Under the pieces are notes generated by a model. That model did no database searches. It was given only the letters and a program-made list of their open reading frames with translations, and was not told where the DNA came from. From positions 5,699 to 69,698 of the forward strand of contig CBFHLC010000006.1 in NCBI GenBank assembly GCA_965656605.1: a stretch of 64,000 nucleotides of DNA, read 5' to 3'. Position numbers and translations under genes: made by a program. Shown here piece by piece: positions 33,734 to 42,814 of this stretch. Source of the stretch: Litorivicinus sp965656605. GTDB lineage: Bacteria; Pseudomonadota; Gammaproteobacteria; Pseudomonadales; Litorivicinaceae. Within the stretch, counting starts at the first letter, position 1. Each line of letters opens with the position of its first letter.

Positions 33734-34508
33734 ATCGCGCAAGCGTCGTAGCGGCGCTCAGCGGGTTCGCAAGTACGAGCGGCCCAGCTGGATGAAGCTG
33801 CCACGCATGTCGTTTCAAGTCAGTCTGTGGGGCGGCGTGCTGTGTGCTGTGATGGCGGCTTTTGGCAGTGTGGCTGTGATCGCCAGTCAGCAGTTGTTGG
33901 GCGATTTCGAAGTGTCTCGGATCGAAGTCGAAGGTGATTTGGTTCATCTGCGCCCCGGTCAGGTCCAGGCCCGTCTGGACACGCTGTTGTTGAACCAGCG
34001 CACCGGCAGCGATCTATCTCAAATTCAGGCTCAGCTGGTCGCCCAGCCATGGATTTCTGAGGCCAGGGTGCGTCGCACTTGGCCTGCGGGATTGCAGATC
34101 GAAGTGATCGAGCAGCGGCCGGTGGCTCAGTGGAACGACACGCAATTCCTGGGTATGCAGGGTGATCTGTTCCAGCCGATCAAGCAGCCGCTGATGGCGT
34201 TGCCTAAATTGGCCGGTCCGATCGGCGCAGAAAATCGCGTGTTCCAGCAGCATCAGCGCTGGCAAGCCGAATTGGCCGAATTGGGCCTGGACTTAGTGGC
34301 CACCGAATTAGACAGCGAGCTAGGTTGGAAGTTGGGCCTGGCCAGTGGCGTTGAGTTGCAACTGGGCCGGCTCGAGCTGGACTCACGCATGCAACGTTTT
34401 GCTAAAGCCTGGCGCAAGCGCTTGGCGGCGACCCCGAATTTGGCCCATGTCGATCTTCGTTATCGGCATGGTTTAGCCCTAACTTTTGAGAAAACAAACA
34501 ATGGATAA
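33723..34508 (+). CDS. ftsQ: Cell division protein FtsQ
   Basis: A 261-aa bitopic protein: a strongly basic N-terminus (RSRKRRSGAQRVRKYER), one transmembrane helix (about 33-55), then a POTRA domain (FEVSRIEVEGDLVHL onward) and the FtsQ beta domain with WISEARVRRTWPAGLQIEVIEQRPVAQW. FtsQ recruits FtsL and FtsB and holds back FtsWI until activation. It overlaps ddl by 11 nt and ftsA by 8 nt. Confidence 0.94.
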   Translation: MSVRSRKRRSGAQRVRKYERPSWMKLPRMSFQVSLWGGVLCAVMAAFGSVAVIASQQLLGDFEVSRIEVEGDLVHLRPGQVQARLDTLLLNQRTGSDLSQIQAQLVAQPWISEARVRRTWPAGLQIEVIEQRPVAQWNDTQFLGMQGDLFQPIKQPLMALPKLAGPIGAENRVFQQHQRWQAELAELGLDLVATELDSELGWKLGLASGVELQLGRLELDSRMQRFAKAWRKRLAATPNLAHVDLRYRHGLALTFEKTNNG

Positions 34509-35733
34509 GTTGGTCGTCGCACTGGATGCCGGCAGCACACGGGTACGCGCCTTGATCGTCGGTCAAGAGCGTGGCGAGGCCCCCGAAGTGCTGGGGCACG
34601 GCTTCGTCGACTCGAATGGCATTAATCGCTCGACCGTGGTCGATATGGAAGCGGCCACGCGCGCTATTGAATCCGCCCTGAGCAAGGCCGCGGATAATTC
34701 CAGCTACCGCATCCAGTCTGTCACTGCCAATTTGGGCGGTACGCATTTAGCCACGCAACCCAGTGACGGTGCTGTGCCAGTGGCCGAGCTGGAAGTGACC
34801 CCTGATGACGTTCAGCGGGTCCACGACGCGGCCCGGGCGATCCAGTTGGTGCCCGGACAAAGCGTGGTCGAGGTGGTCAGTCGTCAGTATCTGATTGACG
34901 GTCAGCAGGGCATCAAGGTGCCCACCGGCATGAGCGGCGTGCGCCTAGCCGCCGAGGTCACCCTGGTCACGGGTTCTGAAGCCACGGCAGCTAACTTTCG
35001 TAAATGCATTAATTCTGCCGGCGTCGAGTGCGACCGCGTCGTGCCTAACGCGCTGGCAGCTGCGACGGCCTGCCTGGCCGACGCTGACAAAGAATTGGGT
35101 GTGTGCCTTGTCGACATCGGCGGTGGCACAACGGATGTGGCGGTCTTCAAAGACGGCGCGTTGCAGTACATGTCTGTCCTGCCAGTCGCCGGCGAGAACC
35201 TAACCAAAGATTTAGCCGTCGCGGCCCACATCGACATCACCGATGCGGAGGCGATTAAGTGTAAGTACGGCACAGCTTATCTGGACCCCGAATTGGATGG
35301 CGAGCGTATGGAGGAATCCATTCCCGTGCGTCGTATCGATGGCGTGGAATCCGCCGATTGGTCCCGTCGTCTAGTGGTCGACTATACCCAGCCACGGATT
35401 CGCGAAATTCTAGAGCTGGTCGGCGGTCAGATCGCCTCGAGCGGCCTAGGTGATGTGCTCGGCGCAGGTGTGGTTCTAACCGGTGGTACCGCGCGCCTCG
35501 AGCGCATTGCACCACTGGCGAAAAGTATTTTGGGCTTGCCAGTACGGCTGGGCCAAATCCAAGGCCTCAAAGCCGAGGCCAAGTTTCTAGCCGATCCAGG
35601 AATGGCCGGTTTAGCAGGGCTTGCCATGACGGCATGCAAAAACGAGCAAACGCAAGGGCGAGCCAAGCCCCGCAAAGCTCAGGGGATAAGCGGCTTTAAA
35701 GCAGGTCTACAGCGCCTGTTTAAGCAATTTTGA
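34501..35733 (+). CDS. ftsA: Cell division protein FtsA
   Basis: A 410-aa actin-like ATPase that tethers FtsZ to the membrane. ALDAGSTRVRALI is the phosphate-1 motif, VCLVDIGGGTTDVAVF phosphate-2, and VVLTGGTARLERI the adenosine motif. The C-terminus GFKAGLQRLFKQF is the amphipathic membrane-targeting helix. The ATG at 34501 is chosen because it matches the family start DKLVVALDAGS and overlaps the ftsQ stop; a TTG 15 nt upstream is less likely. ftsZ follows after 31 nt. Confidence 0.96.
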   Translation: MDKLVVALDAGSTRVRALIVGQERGEAPEVLGHGFVDSNGINRSTVVDMEAATRAIESALSKAADNSSYRIQSVTANLGGTHLATQPSDGAVPVAELEVTPDDVQRVHDAARAIQLVPGQSVVEVVSRQYLIDGQQGIKVPTGMSGVRLAAEVTLVTGSEATAANFRKCINSAGVECDRVVPNALAAATACLADADKELGVCLVDIGGGTTDVAVFKDGALQYMSVLPVAGENLTKDLAVAAHIDITDAEAIKCKYGTAYLDPELDGERMEESIPVRRIDGVESADWSRRLVVDYTQPRIREILELVGGQIASSGLGDVLGAGVVLTGGTARLERIAPLAKSILGLPVRLGQIQGLKAEAKFLADPGMAGLAGLAMTACKNEQTQGRAKPRKAQGISGFKAGLQRLFKQF

Positions 35734-35764
35734 TCAACATAAATAAAACAGCAGGAAAACAGCC

Positions 35765-36913
35765 ATGAATTTTGATTTAGTCGACCAAAGCGGCAGCTCC
35801 GCAGTCATTAAGGTCATCGGCGTCGGTGGAGGTGGTGGTAACGCCATCATGCACATGGCCGAAGCGAACGTGACCGGCGTTGAGTTCGTTTGCGCGAACA
35901 CCGACAACCAAGCCTTAGGCAAGTCGTCGAACGTGACCAGCGTTCAGATCGGCCAGAACGTTACCCGCGGTTTGGGTGCCGGCGCGAACCCCGAAGTCGG
36001 CCGCAACGCGGCGATGGAAGACCGCGATGCGATCGCAGAGGCCATCCAAGGCGCTGACATGCTATTCATCACTGCCGGTATGGGCGGTGGCACAGGTACC
36101 GGTGCTGCACCGGTCGTGGCCGAAGTGGCGCGCGAGCTGGGCATCCTAACCGTTGCTGTCGTTACAAAGCCGTTTAGCTTTGAAGGCAAGCGTCGTATGC
36201 GCGTGGCCGAAGAAGGCATCGCGGGTCTGGAAAAGAACGTCGACTCGCTGATCACCATCCCTAACGAAAAGCTGCTGCCAGTACTGGGTAGCGATGCGAC
36301 CTTGATGCAAGCCTTTGAAGAGGCGAACAATGTTCTGCAGGGCGCCGTGCGCGGTATTGCCGACTTGATCGTGCGTCCTGGCATCATGAACGTCGACTTT
36401 GCTGACGTGCGCACTGTGATGAGCGCAATGGGTCAAGCCATGATGGGTACCAGCACCGCATCAGGTCCGGATCGTGCGATTGAAGCGACTGAAAAAGCGA
36501 TCCGTTATCCCTTGCTAGAAGACATCGATTTGAAAGGTGCCCGCGGCATCCTGGTCAACATCACTGCAGGCGCAGGCTTTGGCTTGGGCGAATTCAACAC
36601 CATCGGTGAGATGATCGAAGATATCGCAGACGAGCAGGCGACCATCGTGATCGGCACCGTGATCGACGAGACCATGGAAGACGAGATGAGCGTGACCGTC
36701 GTTGCAACCGGCTTGGCCGAGCGCAGTAACCTAAGTGTGGTTGATGGCGGTCAGCCCATGCAGCAGCCCCAGGTGGTTAATGGATCACCGATGCAGCAGC
36801 CGTCTTTGACTCAGCCTCAGGTGCCTCAAGCTCCGCAGATGATGGCCGCGCCAGCAGCCAGCTCGGCGCCCAGCTTGGACGTTCCTGCGTTCTTGCGTCG
36901 CCAAGCGGACTAA
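35765..36913 (+). CDS. ftsZ: Cell division GTPase FtsZ
   Basis: A 382-aa tubulin homologue that forms the division ring. IKVIGVGGGGGNAI starts the GTP-binding domain, GMGGGTGTGAAPVVAE is the tubulin signature and GAGFGLGEFNTIGE is in the T7-loop region (the usual catalytic Asp is replaced in this stretch, where the family often has NxD). A Gln/Pro-rich linker (about 330-370) leads to the conserved tail LDVPAFLRRQAD that binds FtsA and ZipA. It ends the dcw cluster. Confidence 0.97.
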   Translation: MNFDLVDQSGSSAVIKVIGVGGGGGNAIMHMAEANVTGVEFVCANTDNQALGKSSNVTSVQIGQNVTRGLGAGANPEVGRNAAMEDRDAIAEAIQGADMLFITAGMGGGTGTGAAPVVAEVARELGILTVAVVTKPFSFEGKRRMRVAEEGIAGLEKNVDSLITIPNEKLLPVLGSDATLMQAFEEANNVLQGAVRGIADLIVRPGIMNVDFADVRTVMSAMGQAMMGTSTASGPDRAIEATEKAIRYPLLEDIDLKGARGILVNITAGAGFGLGEFNTIGEMIEDIADEQATIVIGTVIDETMEDEMSVTVVATGLAERSNLSVVDGGQPMQQPQVVNGSPMQQPSLTQPQVPQAPQMMAAPAASSAPSLDVPAFLRRQAD

Positions 36914-36968
36914 ACGCCGCACAACTGCTGTAATACCGTGCCGTCTAGGTGGCTCCTAGGCGGTGCAC

Positions 36969-36992
36969 AGGCGATGCTGTAGTTCGCCTTTT
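36969..36992 (+). terminator. Weak candidate terminator between ftsZ and lpxC
   Basis: AGGCGA (36969-36974) pairs with TCGCCT (36984-36989) around a 9-nt loop, followed by only four T. A second hairpin (CGTCTAGG with CCTAGGCG) lies just upstream. Together they may attenuate readthrough from ftsZ; a strong terminator was not seen. Confidence 0.35.
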
Positions 36993-37038
36993 GCGGCGGT
37001 CGGGGTACACTGACCGCTGATTATTTTTCGGGATGGCC

Positions 37039-37950
37039 ATGATCAGACAAAGGACACTGGGTAATGTGATTCGCGCCACTGGCGTGGGACTGCATTCCGG
37101 TGAAAAAGTCTATCTCACCTTGCGTCCCGCCCCTGATGACAAGGGCATCGTGTTTCGTCGAGTGGATCTGGATCCAACCGTAGAGACTCCCGCTCACGCT
37201 CTGTCAGTTTCTGATACACAAATGGCCACGCGCCTAGGTTACGGTGACGCCAGCATCTCGACGGTTGAGCACTTTTTAAGTGCCGTCAGTGCCATGGGCA
37301 TCGACAATATGATCGTGGATGTGAACCGGCCTGAGTTGCCGATCATGGACGGCAGTGCCGCTCCTTTTGTGTTTTTGATCCAATCTGCAGGGATTCGCGA
37401 GCAAACCTCGCCCAAGAAATTCCTCAAAATTTTAAAACCTGTTGAAGTGCGCCATCCGGACAAGTTTGCGCGGCTGCAGCCTTTTGACGGCTATCGCATT
37501 ACCTTCGAGATTGAATACGATCACCCCTCGATCCCTAAAGACCAGCAAAACATTAGCGTCGACATTACCACCACCGGATTTATCCGAGAGGTCAGCCGGG
37601 CACGGACCTACGGGTTCATGCGGGACATCGAGTTTTTGCGCAAAAATGACTTGGCCAAAGGCGGCAGTACCGACAACGCCATCGTGCTAGGTGAAGACGG
37701 CATCCTGAACGAGGGTGGTTTGCGTTATGCGAACGAATTCGTAAAGCACAAAGTGTTGGATGCGGTCGGCGATTTGGCCCTTGCGGGACACAATCTGGTC
37801 GGCGAAATGGTCGCCAAGAAATCAGGCCACGGTTTGAATAATGACCTAGTTCGAGCCCTGCTGGCGGACCCCGACGCGTGGTGCATTGAAACCTATGACT
37901 CGATCGAGGACTGCCCGGTCAGCTTTGCTCAGCCGTCTTTGGATCTTTGA
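37039..37950 (+). CDS. lpxC: UDP-3-O-acyl-N-acetylglucosamine deacetylase LpxC
   Basis: A 303-aa zinc deacetylase, the committed step of lipid A synthesis. Zinc ligands are H78 (STVEHFLSA) and H237 and D241 (KHKVLDAVGD); D245 follows in the same helix. The second ATG (37039) is preferred: it gives MIRQRTLGNVIRATGVGLHSG, like the E. coli N-terminus, with GGGA 5 nt upstream. The gene is downstream of ftsZ as in most gammaproteobacteria, and its 3' end overlaps convergent dciA by 22 nt. A weak promoter-like pair (TTCGCC at 36983, TACACT at 37006) precedes it. Confidence 0.97.
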   Translation: MIRQRTLGNVIRATGVGLHSGEKVYLTLRPAPDDKGIVFRRVDLDPTVETPAHALSVSDTQMATRLGYGDASISTVEHFLSAVSAMGIDNMIVDVNRPELPIMDGSAAPFVFLIQSAGIREQTSPKKFLKILKPVEVRHPDKFARLQPFDGYRITFEIEYDHPSIPKDQQNISVDITTTGFIREVSRARTYGFMRDIEFLRKNDLAKGGSTDNAIVLGEDGILNEGGLRYANEFVKHKVLDAVGDLALAGHNLVGEMVAKKSGHGLNNDLVRALLADPDAWCIETYDSIEDCPVSFAQPSLDL

Positions 37951-38345
37951 AGCGCCCGCGCTAGAAAATCATCAATCTCTACAGATTCCGGCGCCTGTAA
38001 TTGTTCTGCGAAATGAGCCGGCGCATCCCAGGATCGACCTAGGACCCATTTGATTCGTTTTAATCCACGAAAATCCGCTAATCGGGCCAGGCCTGTGACC
38101 AATTGATCGTTTAGAAAACGCGCTTCTAAAGCATGCGCGCGGTCGTTAATCACCAGGGTCAGGGTTCCGGTTTGCAATGCCCCAACTCGCACTTGATCGA
38201 CCCACTCGACGTCTAGGCGCGCGCGAACCTGCTGTGTCAGGCGTTCTAGTCTAGCCAAAGCGGCCAACCTGTCGGCCACACTGCCTTGTGTCAACAGTGT
38301 GCTAAATCCCGTGGGACCCTTGAATTTGTCCATGACCAATAGCAT
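37929..38345 (-). CDS. dciA: DciA-like replicative helicase loader (DUF721)
   Basis: A 138-aa DUF721 protein. The N-terminal half shows LERLTQQVRARLD and LQTGTLTLVINDRAHALEARFLNDQLV, the KH-like DciA core, followed by a less conserved tail. DciA loads the DnaB helicase at origins in bacteria that lack phage-derived DnaC or DnaI. The lpxC-dciA-secA arrangement, with the middle gene reversed, is the same as in Pseudomonas. The start may be 38345 or the ATG at 38333; neither has a clear ribosome site. Confidence 0.82.
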   Translation of the reverse strand: MLLVMDKFKGPTGFSTLLTQGSVADRLAALARLERLTQQVRARLDVEWVDQVRVGALQTGTLTLVINDRAHALEARFLNDQLVTGLARLADFRGLKRIKWVLGRSWDAPAHFAEQLQAPESVEIDDFLARALQRSKDG

Positions 38346-38373
38346 GACGGGTTAGGTGCCAACGGGCTATACT
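38344..38373 (+). promoter_or_regulatory. Candidate promoter of secA
   Basis: ATGACG (38344-38349) and TATACT (38368-38373) with 18-bp spacing, about 45 bp before secA and overlapping the dciA start region. The -10 is good and the -35 weak. No secM-like leader frame was seen between dciA and secA. Confidence 0.4.
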
Positions 38374-38417
38374 CGGGCGCTAAAATTTATAAGCACCACC
38401 TCTACTAAGGACGAGCA

Positions 38418-41090
38418 ATGCTAGGCTCCATAGCCAGGAAGCTGTTTGGCAGCAAAAACCAACGCGAAGTAAAACGCATGGCCCGCGTGGTCAGCAGCAT
38501 TAACGCGCTAGAACCCCAGATGCAGGCTTTGGACCTTGATGCGCTCAAGGCCAAGCGAGCCGAGTTCGCCGAACGCCTAGAGGGCGGTGAATCACTCAAC
38601 AAAATCTTGCCAGAGGCCTTCGCGGTCTGTCGTGAGGTGTCCGTGCGTGTCATGGGTCTGCGTCACTTTGACGTGCAAATGATCGGTGGCATGACCCTGA
38701 ACGAAGGCCGCATCGCCGAGATGCGCACCGGCGAAGGTAAAACCCTGGTCGCGACCTTGGCGGTCTACCTCAATGCGATTTCCGGTGACGGCGTCCACGT
38801 CGTTACCGTGAACGATTATCTAGCGCGCCGTGATGCTGAATGGATGCGTCCATTATACGAGGCCTTGGGACTCAGCATTGGTGTGGTGCATTCCGGCCAA
38901 ATCGCGGCCGAAAAGCAGGCCGCTTACGCCTGCGACATCACCTACGGCACCAATAACGAATTTGGTTTTGACTACCTGCGCGACAATATGGCGCTGGATG
39001 TGAATCAACGAGTCCAACGGCCTCTGAATTTTGCGATTGTTGACGAGGTCGACTCGATCTTGATCGACGAGGCGCGTACGCCGCTGATTATCTCGGGTCC
39101 TGCCGAGGACTCCAGCGAGATGTACCGGGCGATGAACACCATCCCGCCCCAGCTGACCCGGGCCGAAATGGTCGAGGACGAGCCGGGCGAGGGCGATTAC
39201 ATCTTTGACGAGAAGCAGCGCTCGATTGAATTCACCGAATCCGGCATGGAGCACGTCGAGAGCATTCTGTCCGAGATGGGCCTGCTGCCTGAGGGCGATA
39301 GCCTGTACGCCGCGCAAAACCTGATGCTGTTCCACCACGTTAATGCCGCGATGCGAGCCCACGTGGTCTTCCAAAAGAACGTTCAGTACATCGTCCAGGG
39401 TGACGAGGTAGTCATCGTTGACGAGCACACCGGGCGCACCATGCCTGGTCGTCGCTGGGGCGAGGGTAACCATCAGGCGGTCGAGGCCAAAGAAGGCGTC
39501 AGCATCAAGCCCGAGAGCCAGACCCTAGCCAGCACGACTTTCCAGAACTATTTCCGGATCTACGACAAGCTGGCCGGCATGACCGGTACGGCGGATACCG
39601 AGGCCTTCGAATTCAAGCAGATTTACGGCCTGGAGGTGGTGGTCGTGCCGACCAACGTGCCGCCCAAGCGCATCGACAACAACGACTTGATCTACCTGAC
39701 CAAGGAAGAAAAGTACGACGCGATCATCCAGGACGTCCGCAACGAGCTAGAAAACAATCGGCCTATTTTGGTGGGTACCGCCAGCATTGAAGCCTCCGAG
39801 ATCCTGAGTGAGCGTCTAACCGCGGCTGACATAGCCCACGAGGTCCTAAACGCCAAGCAGCACGAGCGCGAAGCAGACATCATTGCCCAGGCCGGTCGTC
39901 CCGGCGCTGTCACGATCGCCACCAACATGGCGGGTCGTGGCACCGACATTAAGCTGGGTGGTAACTGGGAGGTCGAGATGGCCGCCCTGGACAATCCTAC
40001 CGACGAACAAATGGCAGCCGCGAAAGCTGATTGGCAAGCACGCCATGATGCGGTGATGGCAGCCGGTGGCTTGCACATCATTGGTTCTGAGCGTCATGAA
40101 TCACGCCGAATTGATAATCAGCTGCGTGGCCGCTCAGGCCGTCAAGGTGACCCGGGTAGCTCGCGATTCTTCCTATCGCTAGAAGACGATTTGATGCGCA
40201 TTTTTGCCAGTGCGCGGATCCAAGGCCTGATGCAGCGTTTGGGCATGGAGAAGGGCGAGGCGATCGAGCACAAGATGGTCAGCAACTCGATCGAAAAAGC
40301 TCAAAAGAAGGTCGAGGGACGCAACTTCGACATTCGTAAGCAGCTTCTGGACTTCGATGACGTGGCTAACGACCAACGTAAGCAGGTATACGCTCAGCGG
40401 GTAGAGCTGCTCGAAGCGGATGACGTGGCTGAGTTGGTACAGGTGGTGCGCGAGGACGTCGTGACCGACTTGGTTGCCAAGTTTATTCCGCCCGGCAGCA
40501 TGTCCGAGCAGTGGAATATCGAAGGGCTAGAGGCGGAAATCACTGAGAAGCTCGATCTGACCCTGCCGGTGCAGCAGTGGTTGGATGAGGACGCCAGTCT
40601 GTACGAAGAAACCTTGCTTGAGCGCATCCAGGCGGAAGCTACCAAGGTTTACGCTGACAAAGAAGGGGTCGTCGGTGCCGACGCCATGCGCAGCTTTGAG
40701 AAGCAGGTCATGCTGCAGGTGCTGGATCACCGTTGGAAGGAACACCTGGCTGCGATGGATCATCTGCGTCAAGGCATCCACTTGCGTGGCTACGCTCAAA
40801 AGAACCCCAAGCAAGAATACAAGCGCGAGGCCTTTGAGCTGTTTACCTCAATGCTGAGCAGTATTAAAGAGCAGGCGACTAGCGTGCTGTGCCGTGTTCA
40901 GGTCCCCAGCGCTGAGGAAGTGGAAGCACAACGCCGTGCTGAAGCAGAAGCGCAGGCTAAAGTATTTGCAGATCAGCAAGCCGAAGCGCGTGCTCGCGCC
41001 GAGGCTGATGCATTGCCCAAGGTAGGACGTAACGAGCCCTGCCCCTGTGGCAGCGGCAAGAAGTTCAAGCAGTGCCACGGTAAGGTCTGA
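38418..41090 (+). CDS. secA: Preprotein translocase ATPase SecA
   Basis: An 890-aa motor that drives proteins through SecYEG. Walker A is MRTGEGKT (102-109); IVDEVDSILIDEARTPLIISG carries Walker B; motifs TNMAGRGTDIKLGG and QLRGRSGRQGDPGSSRF belong to the second nucleotide-binding fold. The C-terminus ends in PCPCGSGKKFKQCHGK, the zinc site that binds SecB and phospholipid. Length and domains are standard. Its stop overlaps argJ by 1 nt (TGATG). Confidence 0.98.
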   Translation: MLGSIARKLFGSKNQREVKRMARVVSSINALEPQMQALDLDALKAKRAEFAERLEGGESLNKILPEAFAVCREVSVRVMGLRHFDVQMIGGMTLNEGRIAEMRTGEGKTLVATLAVYLNAISGDGVHVVTVNDYLARRDAEWMRPLYEALGLSIGVVHSGQIAAEKQAAYACDITYGTNNEFGFDYLRDNMALDVNQRVQRPLNFAIVDEVDSILIDEARTPLIISGPAEDSSEMYRAMNTIPPQLTRAEMVEDEPGEGDYIFDEKQRSIEFTESGMEHVESILSEMGLLPEGDSLYAAQNLMLFHHVNAAMRAHVVFQKNVQYIVQGDEVVIVDEHTGRTMPGRRWGEGNHQAVEAKEGVSIKPESQTLASTTFQNYFRIYDKLAGMTGTADTEAFEFKQIYGLEVVVVPTNVPPKRIDNNDLIYLTKEEKYDAIIQDVRNELENNRPILVGTASIEASEILSERLTAADIAHEVLNAKQHEREADIIAQAGRPGAVTIATNMAGRGTDIKLGGNWEVEMAALDNPTDEQMAAAKADWQARHDAVMAAGGLHIIGSERHESRRIDNQLRGRSGRQGDPGSSRFFLSLEDDLMRIFASARIQGLMQRLGMEKGEAIEHKMVSNSIEKAQKKVEGRNFDIRKQLLDFDDVANDQRKQVYAQRVELLEADDVAELVQVVREDVVTDLVAKFIPPGSMSEQWNIEGLEAEITEKLDLTLPVQQWLDEDASLYEETLLERIQAEATKVYADKEGVVGADAMRSFEKQVMLQVLDHRWKEHLAAMDHLRQGIHLRGYAQKNPKQEYKREAFELFTSMLSSIKEQATSVLCRVQVPSAEEVEAQRRAEAEAQAKVFADQQAEARARAEADALPKVGRNEPCPCGSGKKFKQCHGKV

Positions 41091-42253
41091 TGGCTGATTA
41101 CACAGTCAACGCGGTAAAGGCAGATCTGTACGGTCGCGATCGTTATGACGTAGCAGCCTTTGTGTTTGGCGAGTCGGTCACCATGGCGGGCGTATTCACG
41201 CAAAATGCTTTCTGCGCAGCGCCGGTTCATATCGCAAAGGCCAATCTTGCGAGTTCCCCGCGTGCTTGGTTGATCAACACCAAAAGCGCCAACGCAGGAA
41301 CGGGCCAGATCGGGCATGACGATGCCCAAGCAGTGTGTGCTGCCTTCGCCGAGCAAGCGGGATTAAAGCCTGATCAAGTCCTACCGTTCTCTACCGGCGT
41401 GATTGGCCAGCGCCTACCATTAGACAAGCTACACGCAGCCCTCCCCAGCCTGATTTCAGATGCTCAGGATTGGGACGCAGCTGGCCAGGCAATTTTGACT
41501 ACGGATACCCGCGTAAAACCGGCACAGCGAAGCATTCAGATCGCCGGGCAAACGGTGACCCTGCAAGGCATTGCAAAAGGCAGTGGAATGATTCAACCCA
41601 ACATGGCCACCATGTTGGGCTTTGTAGTCACCAACGCGTCTATCCCCCAGCCGGACTTGCAGGCAGCGCTTAGTGCAGCGACGGATCGATCGTTCAATCG
41701 CATTACAGTGGATGGCGACACCAGCACCAACGATGCCTGCATGCTGGCTGCGACCGGTGAGGGTGCTTCAATCGACGCCGCTCATCCGGAGTGGGCGGCA
41801 TTTACAGCCGCGTTGGATGATCTGATGGTTGAGTTGGCACAACTGATCGTGCGTGATGGCGAAGGCGCAACCAAATTTGTCGAAATCGAAGTGTCCGGTG
41901 CTGCCAGTGCCGAAGATGCCCATCAGGTTGCCAAGACCGTTGCGCACAGCCCGTTAGTGAAAACCGCCTTGTTTGCCAGCGACGCCAATTGGGGGCGTAT
42001 CTTGGCGGCGGTGGGTCGCGCGCCCGTTGCCAATTTGGATGTATCTCAGATCAATATCTGGATCGGTGACGTCAAGCTGGTCACCGACGGTGCAGCCGAT
42101 GCCGATTACACTGAAGAGGCCGGTGCGGCAGTATTTGCCCAGGACGACATCAGCATCCGGATTGATCTGGGCGCCGGTTCAGAATCGACCACGGTGTGGA
42201 CCTGCGATTTCAGTCATGAATACGTCAGCATCAATGCCGACTACCGAAGTTAG
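41090..42253 (+). CDS. argJ: Glutamate N-acetyltransferase / ornithine acetyltransferase ArgJ
   Basis: A 387-aa ArgJ enzyme of the arginine pathway, recycling the acetyl group from N-acetylornithine to glutamate. The precursor cleaves itself before the nucleophilic Thr in GMIQPNMATMLGF (T174), giving alpha and beta chains. NTKSANAGTG, TVDGDTSTNDACML and ASDANWGRILAAVGRA are conserved. Whether it also has the acetyl-CoA-dependent first step (bifunctional form) cannot be told from sequence here. It starts at the secA stop and overlaps mutT by about 20 nt. Confidence 0.96.
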   Translation: MADYTVNAVKADLYGRDRYDVAAFVFGESVTMAGVFTQNAFCAAPVHIAKANLASSPRAWLINTKSANAGTGQIGHDDAQAVCAAFAEQAGLKPDQVLPFSTGVIGQRLPLDKLHAALPSLISDAQDWDAAGQAILTTDTRVKPAQRSIQIAGQTVTLQGIAKGSGMIQPNMATMLGFVVTNASIPQPDLQAALSAATDRSFNRITVDGDTSTNDACMLAATGEGASIDAAHPEWAAFTAALDDLMVELAQLIVRDGEGATKFVEIEVSGAASAEDAHQVAKTVAHSPLVKTALFASDANWGRILAAVGRAPVANLDVSQINIWIGDVKLVTDGAADADYTEEAGAAVFAQDDISIRIDLGAGSESTTVWTCDFSHEYVSINADYRS

Positions 42254-42629
42254 GGTCGCCGCCGGGGTCATCGAAGGCCCCGATGGGCGCGTGTTGTTGA
42301 CCCGCAGGTTACTCAGCGCGCACCAAGGCGGAAAGTGGGAATTCCCTGGCGGGAAGTTAGAACCCGGCGAAAGTGCGTCGCACGCATTGACTCGAGAGCT
42401 GCAAGAAGAAATTTCGATCACCCCAACCCAGATCCAAGAGCTAATTGAAGTCGCCCATGACTATGGCGACAAGCAAGTGCGCTTGTATGTGTTTGTGGTT
42501 CAGGCGTTTACCGGTCAGCCTTCGGCTCAAGAAGGTCAAGGCATGCAGTGGTTCGAACCAGGCGAGCTGTCAGATCTGGATTTTCCTGCAGCGAATGTCC
42601 CGATTTTACAGGCCTATCTGTCGTCCTGA
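42234..42629 (+). CDS. mutT: 8-oxo-dGTP diphosphatase MutT (Nudix hydrolase)
   Basis: A 131-aa Nudix enzyme that removes 8-oxo-dGTP from the nucleotide pool. VAAGVIEGPDGRVLLTRR and HQGGKWEFPGGKLEPGE lead into the Nudix box, with catalytic REL-Q-EE intact; the usual Gly after EE is Ser (EEISI). The ATG at 42234 gives a length close to E. coli MutT (129 aa); an ATG 18 nt earlier is possible. No clear ribosome site is present, so translation may be coupled to argJ. The 3' end overlaps convergent yacG by 16 nt. Confidence 0.9.
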   Translation: MPTTEVRVAAGVIEGPDGRVLLTRRLLSAHQGGKWEFPGGKLEPGESASHALTRELQEEISITPTQIQELIEVAHDYGDKQVRLYVFVVQAFTGQPSAQEGQGMQWFEPGELSDLDFPAANVPILQAYLSS

Positions 42630-42814
42630 TCAGGAATGTCTTCGCTCATTAGCTCATCCGCTGCCTCGGGTCCGGGCACCGCATAGGACTCGCTAGCCCA
42701 AGCCCCTAAATCCAACATTTTGCACCGCTCTGAACAAAAGGGGCGGTGTGGATTGCTATGATCAAAGCGCGATGATTTGCCGCATTCGGGGCATTTAACA
42801 AGCTGGGTGGTCAT
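42614..42814 (-). CDS. yacG: DNA gyrase inhibitor YacG (zinc protein)
   Basis: A 66-aa protein with a single zinc site made by CPEC (C8, C11) and CSERC (C27, C31), followed by KMLDLGAWASESYAVPG and an acidic tail, as in E. coli YacG. YacG binds GyrB and blocks gyrase activity in vitro. The ATG at 42814 overlaps the coaE stop (ATGA). It is the last gene of the leftward pilBCD-coaE-yacG run, an order shared with many gammaproteobacteria. Confidence 0.94.
   Translation of the reverse strand: MTTQLVKCPECGKSSRFDHSNPHRPFCSERCKMLDLGAWASESYAVPGPEAADELMSEDIPDQDDR

Noticed and set aside
38853..39473. Long open frame on the - strand inside secA (about 206 codons)
   Set aside because: It lies wholly opposite a conserved secA region, shows no family motif or ribosome site, and is explained by the codon bias of secA.
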